From the NCBI GenBank assembly GCA_013350335.1, contig CM023535.1, forward strand, positions 39,802,069 through 39,866,068: a DNA stretch of 64,000 nucleotides, read 5' to 3'. Position numbers and translations under genes: made by a program. The notes beneath the pieces were generated by a model, which made no database searches, had not been told where the DNA came from, and saw only the letters and a list, made by a program, of their open reading frames with translations. Below are positions 57,773-64,000 of this stretch, in pieces (within the stretch, counting starts at the first letter, position 1; the number at the start of each line of letters is the position of its first letter). The stretch comes from Chimonanthus salicifolius. Taxonomy: Eukaryota; Streptophyta; Magnoliopsida; Laurales; Calycanthaceae.

Positions 57773-59150
57773 GGGTTCGGCCAAGGTGTATGGCCGAACC
57801 CCATGGAAGAAGATTGGGTGATGATTTGATGATTTTTAAATGGAAAGAAAGAACCATAGGGTTCGGCCATAGTACATGGCCGAACCCCATGGAAAGATAT
57901 AGTTTATTTTATTGGGTTATTAATAATGAAAACCATGGAGATTGTTAATAAGTTTATGGGGTTTTCAAGCATGAAGATCATGGATTTATGCTTATTTTTT
58001 AAGAGGATTTGTAAATGGAGATATGGTTAAGAATGTGGGTCGGTCATTGTATGGCCGAACCATGATTGTATTATGACTAAGATGTTGGATAAAAAGAATG
58101 GAAAAGAAGGGGTGAGGTTCGGCCATGGTGTATGGCCGAACCCCACCAATTATATTTATGGTTTTTAAATGATTAAATTGGATGGTCAATGGTTAATTTT
58201 AATAAGAGGTTGATGTTATTGGTATGTAACTTTTGAAGCGATTAAATGGTCAAGATCATGAACCATAGGGTTTGGCCATGGTGTATGGCCGAACCCCATG
58301 GAGTTATTTTGGTAAGGTAGATGGATTTTGATTGGCTAAATTAGAAAGCTTCTAATTATGGAAGTTGGTTGCTAAATTTGGAAAGCTTCCAATTATGGAA
58401 GGATGGGTGCTAAATTAGGAAACTATCTAATTATGGAAGGAGGTTGCTAAATTAGAAAGCATTTATTTATGAAAGTTATATTAATTTAGAAAGTGGATGG
58501 AAATGATTAGATTTGTTTCTATAGGTGAGGTTCGGCCATGGTGTATGGCCGAACCCCACTAAAGTTCATTTATAGAAGTTTGTTTATTTTTGTAAGGTGA
58601 AGACTAAATTAGAAAGTTTTAATTAAGAACTTTCTAATTAAGGAATCTAATTTGGAAACCTTCTAAAAATAGAAGGAGGAGATTAAAATGAGAAGGTTTC
58701 TATTTATGGAAGGAGGTTGATGAATTTAGAAAGTTTCTAAATATAGATCTTCTAAATAGGGACTTGTTAAATATGGATTTGCTGACAATGGGAGTTAGAC
58801 ATCATGGGTTCGGCCATGTGTATGGCCGAACCCCATGAACCAATTTTATGGTTTGTGGATCAAAATATGGATTTAGGTGTTTGTAATTGAATGAAATGTT
58901 AACTATGGATGAGACAAATAGCAAAGTTGTAATTATAGCCTAAAGTGAAAGATCATGGGTTCGGCCATGATGTATGGCCGAACCCCATGAGGTCTCTCTT
59001 ATGGATTTGTGTGGTTATGGAATTTATATGGACCTAATATGATTAAATGAAGGAAATGATTAGAGTCTTATTTGTGAATCATGAATCTATGATTATGGAT
59101 CGGTTTGGACTTAGACATCATAGGGTTCGGCCATGGTGCTTGGCCGAACC
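57773..59150. repeat. Hairpin array, GGTTCGGCCAT type (9 units)
   Basis: Units begin near 57773, 57860, 58040 (degenerate, GGTCGGTCAT), 58114, 58267, 58530, 58805, 58958 and 59124. Loops include GGTGT, AGTAC, GTGT, GATGT and GGTGC. This is one of the two densest arrays in the window. Confidence 0.93.
58332..58745. repeat. Interspersed AATTAGAA-AGC-TTCTAATT hairpins
   Basis: Short inverted repeats lie between GGTTCGGCCAT units: ATTAGAA-AGC-TTCTAAT near 58338 and ATTTGGAA-AGC-TTCCAATT near 58375, then looser copies (ATTAGGAAACTATCTAATT, ATTAGAAAGTTT...AACTTTCTAATT). A related repeated AGAAAGTCCATAATT unit occurs at about 55495-55540 in the surrounding LTR. Confidence 0.75.
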
Positions 59151-61260
59151 CCATGAATCAGTTATGGGTCTATTGTGTTTATGTGTTAAAGAGTGGAAGG
59201 TTTGAAAGGATTAAACCAAGGACAAAGTTGTGAATACATGCTAAGATGGAAGGTTGGCCATGAATGGCAATCTTGTAAATATGGGGTTTTGTTTATGAAA
59301 CATTGAAAATCAAGTGGGACTTGGTTTTGATTGATTGTTATATTTTAAGGTAACGGGACCTCACAAGGTGTTTACGATCTTGAGCGGTTATCGGACGAAA
59401 AACGCAAGGACACATAACGGTCTTTGGTAGGATTCCACCTCTTTGAAACCATGGGTTTATGTACATATGTTTATTTTATGTTTGATGAAATTATGTTTCA
59501 AAGGATATGCTTTATATTGAATTTCAAATGCTATGTTTAATTGTATAAATAACATGTGTTGATTTGGTTTCAAAAGCTGATTTTAAATGCTATGTTTATG
59601 TTATAAAATAGCATGTGTTTCATTGGCATCTCATGCATGGCATGGGGTGGAGGATTTGTAACCGAAGGGGTCACACTCCATCGGGGCGTCCGAAAAACCT
59701 ATGTGCGGTACCTTGATGTGTTTTTCCATCAGGAAGAATCCGGAGGGTCCACACTCCGTCGGGGTGTCCGAAAGAACTATGTGGTGGGTACTTTTATGTA
59801 CATGTGATGGGTGGGACTCATTGCATTTGTCATCATTGCATTGCATAGTTTTATATGGTTTTTGACATTACGATATTATTATATGTTTTGTACTAACCAT
59901 GTGTTAGCCGTAACTGGAATACCTACTGGGCGCGTTGTTCTAACGCCCTACTTCTATCCTAATTGATGATACAGGAAATCAGGGGAACGATGAACATAAG
60001 ACGGGCCAGGCATAGGAGCTTGGATGATTTAGTTTATTATTTTTAATAAAAGTTACTCATGGACTTGTATTTGAGTATCTAGATTTCGGAATGTAATAAC
60101 TTAGATGGATGGATGTTAATTTTGATAATTATGGTATTTGAATGATGATTAAGGACTTGACGTACTTTGCTATCTGAATGGAATAGAACTTGGTTCTATT
60201 TTGATTCCGCAATTTTGATGTTAATATTCCGCAGGTTTATATTGCTATGTGTGAACCATTTTCGTGGACTTGGTCCACGCACACATAGGGTTGGCCAGTT
60301 AAGGGTCGGACTTTGGAAGTTTGTACTTAGCCCGCGTCGTGACGTCCCGCGCTCTATCACTCTACTCTGTTATAAAAAAAAAAATAGACTCTGATTTACG
60401 GGAAGAAGCGAGTGAAAAAGGGCAGGGCGTTACATTTCATATATATTAATCAATTGAAAATCCGGGGTGTTACAGAATCTGGGTTTAAGTTTATGGATCA
60501 AAGGTTTGGATTAGATCTAACTTAATGGTGAATGGTGGAGATTTTGAGTTGAAAACTAGGGCTTCTATTAGGGTGTACATGAATTTGGTGTGTGTGTAGG
60601 TGGCTTGTCTTGGTGGCTAAGTCATGGTGGAGAGATTTTTTGGATTTGGAGAGAAAATAGGCCATGGACGAATTTGGCTTGCATGGGTTAGGGTTTATGG
60701 ATGTATGGTTGAGATCTAGAGATGAAATGAATGAAAGGTTGAGATAATAAGTTGATGACATGGAGGGTTGACTTGCAATATGCGCATGCAAGGAATGAGA
60801 TAATGCAAGAATCGTGTGGATGCATGGAGATAGGATGGTGATGTGTGCATAAATGAATCTAGATGAAAAATGGAACTAATGCATGGAGAAAGATTAGTCC
60901 TAAAATCGTGTATGGCTAATGGAGTGATTGGATTGAATGATGTGGCACAGACTAGGCTTGGGCGCATGGAGGCTATCTTGTTCTCTAAGTTGTCTAAACT
61001 TAGAGTTTAATGAATGGAGGGCTAAGATTAAATGGGGTTAAGATCTAATGGCTCTAAGGTATTTTGGGTAAATAAAAATAAACACCAAAAGTTCTAAGCT
61101 TAACATAAGAGCTTTCCAAATCAGCTTTTTGAATGCATATCATGGGTTTTCCAACAAGGCAACAGGTATGAGGGCCAGTCCTGGCTAACTGAGTCACTCA
61201 CTAGCTTAAACACTGAGCCAAAAATAAATTTTCCCGATACGATCTGTGAGATGCACAAGA

Positions 61261-61894
61261 CTTTACCTATTTAATCAAATAAATCTCAGTCATTTTGTTC
61301 TAAACCCAATATTTATGCATTCCAATACACAAATCATAATCTCATGGGACTTCAACAACAAAAACAGAGATGAAACTATTTAAATCCCTCACCTAACAAT
61401 CACAAAACAAAATATGTCGAATTCTAAGCTTTCAGCCAACAAGCTTTCATTTTAAATCTTTGCAATTGTTTTAAAATTTACAAAACCACTTAAGAATGAA
61501 CTCCCTATTAATTTATATTAAAAGAGTCCATCTTTTAAGGCCATACCTATTCTGTTCCAGCAAACCAAAATTCCCAAATCCAAATTTTCCAAGATTTACA
61601 CACTCTTCCAAGAAAATTCTAATATGGTCAAATTCGCACATATTACAGAATTTTCTAAGAACCCAAAAATCCATTTCAAATGGGACATGCTATGCTCCAT
61701 ATGCCAAGCATTGGGCGAGGCGCAAGTAACCCATGCACATTACACAAGTGGGCTAGGCCAATGTGCAAATCCAATTCCAACAAGCCCAAGGTCAAGTCCA
61801 TGTGCTCAAAGTTCAAGAAGGCCAAAGTTCAAGTCCATGTGCTCAAGTCCAAAGTATTCATTGGAGGCTCAATACCCTGTGATCCATGTACCCA
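61261..61894. other. Noncoding stretch of unknown origin
   Basis: This sequence is AT-rich and lacks a domain, an LTR-family landmark or a repeat shared with the rest of the window. CAAGGTCAAGTCCATGTGCTC and CAAAGTTCAAGTCCATGTGCTC near 61790 and 61825 form a small direct repeat. It may be the upstream end of the Athila-like LTR or older sequence. Confidence 0.4.
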
Positions 61895-62636
61895 TGTTAG
61901 AATTTTACTGTGTAAATCCTAGGTCCACACACCCATATCCATGACATCCGCACCATCCATTTCTCCATCTTTGATCCTACCATTCATTGCATTCATAAAA
62001 TTAGGAGAACCCTAGAGCCACCTTTCCTTGTCCGTTGCATATATATTTCATATTAGATCTAGGCCATCGGAGCATAACAAGGAGAAGGGCATTCAAGAGC
62101 ACACCGAAGTTACTTCAAGTAACTCGAGGCTAGTGTTCTTGGTATTTCTCAAAAACTATTCTTTCCATTATTTATATAGAAAATTGTAAAGGGTGGTGTA
62201 ACCCTTGTGAAACCTCAAGAGAGGTGTTCTCTTGTGTGTCATCGGTCAAATCTTAACCCTTGAAGAAGATCAAGTCTTGTAAAGGTTCGTTCTCCACTCG
62301 TGAAGGAGATCAAAGGTTGTAATAGGTTTCTTCTCCACCCGTGAAAGAGAAGGTTAGTGGAATCCTCAAGTGGCGTACTTGAGACGTGGATGTAGGCAAG
62401 GTCGCCGAACCACGTAAAAATCGTCGTGTCAATATATTTCATCTCATCTCATCTTCTCTCATTATTGTGTTTGTGTTTTATCTTATATCTTAATCACACA
62501 ATTTAGGGATAAATTGGATTAATTTGTTAAGACCAATAAATTAATTGACTCACGTTTTAAAGAAATTTAAAATTCCTCCATAGTCCTATTCACCCCCTCT
62601 AGGACTATTCTAGATATCGTGCTAGCTCGACTAACA
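61895..62636 (+). mobile_element. 5' LTR of a second Ty1/copia element
   Basis: It starts TGTTAGAATTTT and ends CTCGACTAACA, so the ends are the perfect short inverted repeat TGTTAG / CTAACA, and a primer site follows. A CTATTCACCCCCTCTAGGAC block near its end is typical of copia LTRs. It is 742 bases long. The target duplication cannot be checked because the 3' end of the element is missing; the left flank is ACCCA. Confidence 0.75.
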
Positions 62637-62638
62637 AG

Positions 62639-62650
62639 TGGTATCAAACC
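62639..62650 (+). other. Primer binding site of the copia fragment, initiator tRNA-Met type
   Basis: TGGTATCAAACC begins two bases after the LTR end. Confidence 0.8.
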
Positions 62651-62686
62651 GAGGTCTCTTGCATACGACTTAACTAAGGGTCAATC

Positions 62687-63087
62687 TTGAAGCTAGAAAC
62701 GTCTAAGAGTGATTGTATGGCCGTGATGTGTCCTCCAATTCTTGATGTCTCAAACTATGCTATTTGGAAAGCCAAAATGAAAATGTATTTAATGACATTG
62801 GATGAAGCTCAATGGGGAATAACCTTATATGGTTGGACTAAAGCATCCAAGAACTCTTGGAGCAATGAGAAAGGACAATGCACTTGGCAAATGCAAATGC
62901 TCTATATGCCATACTTTGTACCGTTTCACCAAATCTTTTAGAAAATATCCTATCTTGTGAAACCGAAAAGGAGGCATGGGACATATTAAAGAAAATTCAT
63001 GAAAAGCCCAGGAAAATTGAAGACATAGATAATGTCTATTGCCCAGGACCCATTCAAACACTTGAACCCCAAGATGAAGATCTCCGT
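62687..63087 (+). pseudogene. Copia gag N-terminal fragment
   Basis: The frame at 62687-62941 contains PPILDVSNYAIWKAKMKMYL, a gag N-terminal motif of copia elements. The continuation NANALYAILCTVSP and CETEKEAWDILKKIHEK lies in another frame from about 62878, so a frameshift near 62880-62900 is present. The gene ends abruptly near 63087, where Athila-like leader sequence on the other strand begins. It is not continued elsewhere in the window. Confidence 0.8.
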
Positions 63088-63964
63088 AATTCATTTTATT
63101 AGGAGATGCATGAACCATTTTACTATCTTGTTTTTCTAGATATTGTGAATGCAATCCTACTTTACCACACAAACATTCAAGCAAATATGCAAGACAATAA
63201 TAAAACAAATCTAACTAATGCATGAATCTAACATCCTAATATGCATGAACAATTTAAATGTGCAATTAAGTTAAAGAACATCCTAGAAAATTTCTATATG
63301 AATGCATGATAAAAGTGAAAATTAAAATGAAATGATTAGGCACTCAGCTTAGCCTGGCAAGCAAGTTTTCCCGCAATTTTTTAGCATTTTTCAAGCACTT
63401 CGCAAGCGATTTTCAAGCATGCATTTAAAAAAAATCCTACAACACAACATAAGCAAACTGTGGTGTAGAGTCTAAAGAAAAAATGCATGATACCTAAACT
63501 AAAAGAATTGTTCCTAATCTATAACTAAAGAAAGATATGTGATATAATCTATAAACAAGAATTCCAAACTATGATAAGATTATGAAAGTTAAATCAAAAT
63601 TCAGCAAATTAAAAATTTATTCCATGATTGCCTAGATTTGACATCTTATTTTGAAGATTTCACAAGTTAGATAGAAGTTCGAAGTTTTAGAAACGTTCTA
63701 TGTTTGGAAATTTTTCTAAAATTGGAAGGTTTCCAAAAATAGGTTTTTCTAAAAATAGAAAACTTCCAAAAATAGATTGATTCAAATTACTGAGATTTTC
63801 AAGAATTTATTATTTAAGTTAACTATCCAAACATAGAAAAGTTTCCATTTAAAAAAAAAATTGCCAAAAATCGAACTTTCCAAAAGTAACAAATTTTTCT
63901 AAAAATAATTAATTTTTAGATAGAACATAATTTAATGATTTTCCCGGCAACGGCACCAAAAACT
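63088..63964 (-). other. 5' leader of a second Athila-like element
   Basis: From AATTCATTTTATTAGGAG onward the sequence follows the leader at 29915-30298 and 49881-50191 (AGATGCATGAAC, TAGATATTGTGAATGCA, later the primer site). The gag-proximal end is cut at about 63088 by the junction with copia gag. Around 63660-63900 there are many CTAAAAATAGAAAACTTCC-like inverted A/T-rich repeats. No gene. Confidence 0.72.
63941..63958 (-). other. Primer binding site of the second Athila-like element (tRNA-Asp type)
   Basis: On the minus strand it reads TGGTGCCGTTGCCGGGAA, which differs at two positions from the tRNA-Asp complement expected for Athila-type elements. Confidence 0.85.
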
Positions 63965-64000
63965 TGTTGATGTGTTTTAAATTTGTAAATCTCGCAAGCG
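63965..64000 (-). mobile_element. Edge of the 5' LTR of the second Athila-like element
   Basis: TGTTGATGTGTTTTAAATTTG resembles the start of the Athila-like LTR at 50192 (TGTTGTGTCTTAAATTTAC). The remainder lies outside the window. Confidence 0.65.

Larger units (their letters stand above)
57726..59974 (+). other. Putative intron inside the solo LTR
   Basis: The donor is AAG|GTTAGT at 57726. The acceptor is GATACAG ending at 59974, preceded by TTCTAACGCCC and CTACTTCTATCC. All nine GGTTCGGCCAT hairpins of this LTR fall inside it. Inferred. Confidence 0.48.
57007..60434 (+). mobile_element. Solo LTR (plus strand), 3.43 kb, target duplication TTTCA
   Basis: It starts TGTAACACCCCGG and ends GGGCAGGGCGTTACA, flanked by TTTCA at 57002-57006 and 60435-60439. 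It is a close relative of the surrounding minus-strand LTR and of the 2.09-kb chromovirus LTRs in its 3' part (59280-60434). TATAAAAGG at 57530, purine-rich block 57600-57720, donor-like GTTAGT at 57726, nine hairpins, TTTGGTAGGATTCCACC near 59424, CTCCATCGGGGCGTCCG and CTCCGTCGGGGTGTCCG near 59675-59770, acceptor GATACAG ending at 59974. Confidence 0.93.
53801..60474 (-). mobile_element. Solo LTR (minus strand), target duplication GAATC, containing another solo LTR
   Basis: It starts TGTAACGCCCTGCCC and ends CCGGGGTGTTACA, flanked by GAATC at 53796-53800 and 60475-60479. Without the nested LTR at 57007-60434 it is about 3.24 kb. On the minus strand the TATA candidate lies at 56635, the donor GTAAGT at 56265 follows GGAGTCGCGGAACCG, the hairpin array comes next, then two CTCCG blocks (54470-54570) and acceptor CAG at 54258. 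The end block CCCTTAACTGGCC is near 53929. Confidence 0.9.
50192..61260 (-). mobile_element. 5' LTR of the Athila-like element, split by solo LTRs; right edge uncertain
   Basis: The plus-strand left edge TGTTGTGTC lies next to the primer site. Native segments are 50192-50774, 53282-53800 and 60475 onward; the target duplications AGTAA and GAATC show that they join. A TATA box faces left at 53758-53765. The distal, upstream part (60480 to about 61260) is noncoding, with GGGCGCATGG-like and CATGGAGGGTT motifs on the plus strand. I could not find a clear CA terminus, so the end at 61260 is a guess. Confidence 0.55.

Noticed and set aside
61624..61944. 106-residue plus-strand frame with KSMCS-like repeats
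   Set aside because: It arises from a short direct repeat (CAAGTCCATGTGCTCAA) and runs into the copia LTR. No domain or codon signal.

Overview
The window is flowering-plant nuclear DNA made almost entirely of nested LTR retrotransposons. The host is inferred from the element types: a chromodomain-bearing Ty3/gypsy lineage of Tekay/Del type, an Athila-like Ty3/gypsy with a tRNA-Asp-type primer site, and a Sirevirus-like Ty1/copia. No host protein gene, tRNA, rRNA or CRISPR array was recognised, and no species can be named from sequence alone. Every pol or gag reading frame found is broken, so the window looks like old intergenic heterochromatin.

Layout, left to right. 1-1317 is the 3' part of a plus-strand LTR. 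1318 to about 15965 is an inverted (palindromic) chromovirus: a minus-strand 3' LTR and integrase end joined near 13371 to a plus-strand RNase H-integrase and its own 3' LTR. Two solo LTRs (4246-8262, 8713-12564) sit inside its left LTR. From about 15966 to beyond 60474 a minus-strand Athila-like element forms the backbone: integrase, RNase H, reverse transcriptase, protease, gag, leader, primer site (50168-50185) and 5' LTR from about 50192. It is split by a Sirevirus-like element without pol (16100-23598), a 1.05-kb solo LTR with inverted termini (24051-25102), a solo LTR (30299-49875) that holds a complete but mutated chromovirus (31308-48276), and solo LTRs at 50775-53281 and 53801-60474, the second holding another at 57007-60434. 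The chromovirus carries a further solo LTR in each of its own LTRs (31436-35479 and 43004-46942), so nesting is four deep. The right end has a 5'-terminal copia fragment (61895 to about 63087) abutting the leader and primer site of a second Athila-like element.

Nine solo LTRs and two multi-part elements have exact 5-bp target duplications that I could read: TCAAC, ATTTG, AGTTC, CAGAC, AAAAA, TTACC, GATAT, GGACC, AGTAA, GAATC, TTTCA. These fix the boundaries and the order of insertion.

The most unusual feature is in the TGTAAC...GTTACA LTR family. Each LTR shows a consensus-like splice donor after a purine-rich GGAGGAGTC block, and 0.8-2.4 kb downstream a CTAAC branch-point-like site, a pyrimidine-rich run and a CAG acceptor. 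In the larger LTRs this putative intron is filled with subfamily-specific arrays of short hairpins, chiefly about 36 copies of GGTTCGGCCAT-loop-ATGGCCGAACC. Several hairpin families show paired compensatory changes between copies, which suggests that the fold itself has been maintained.
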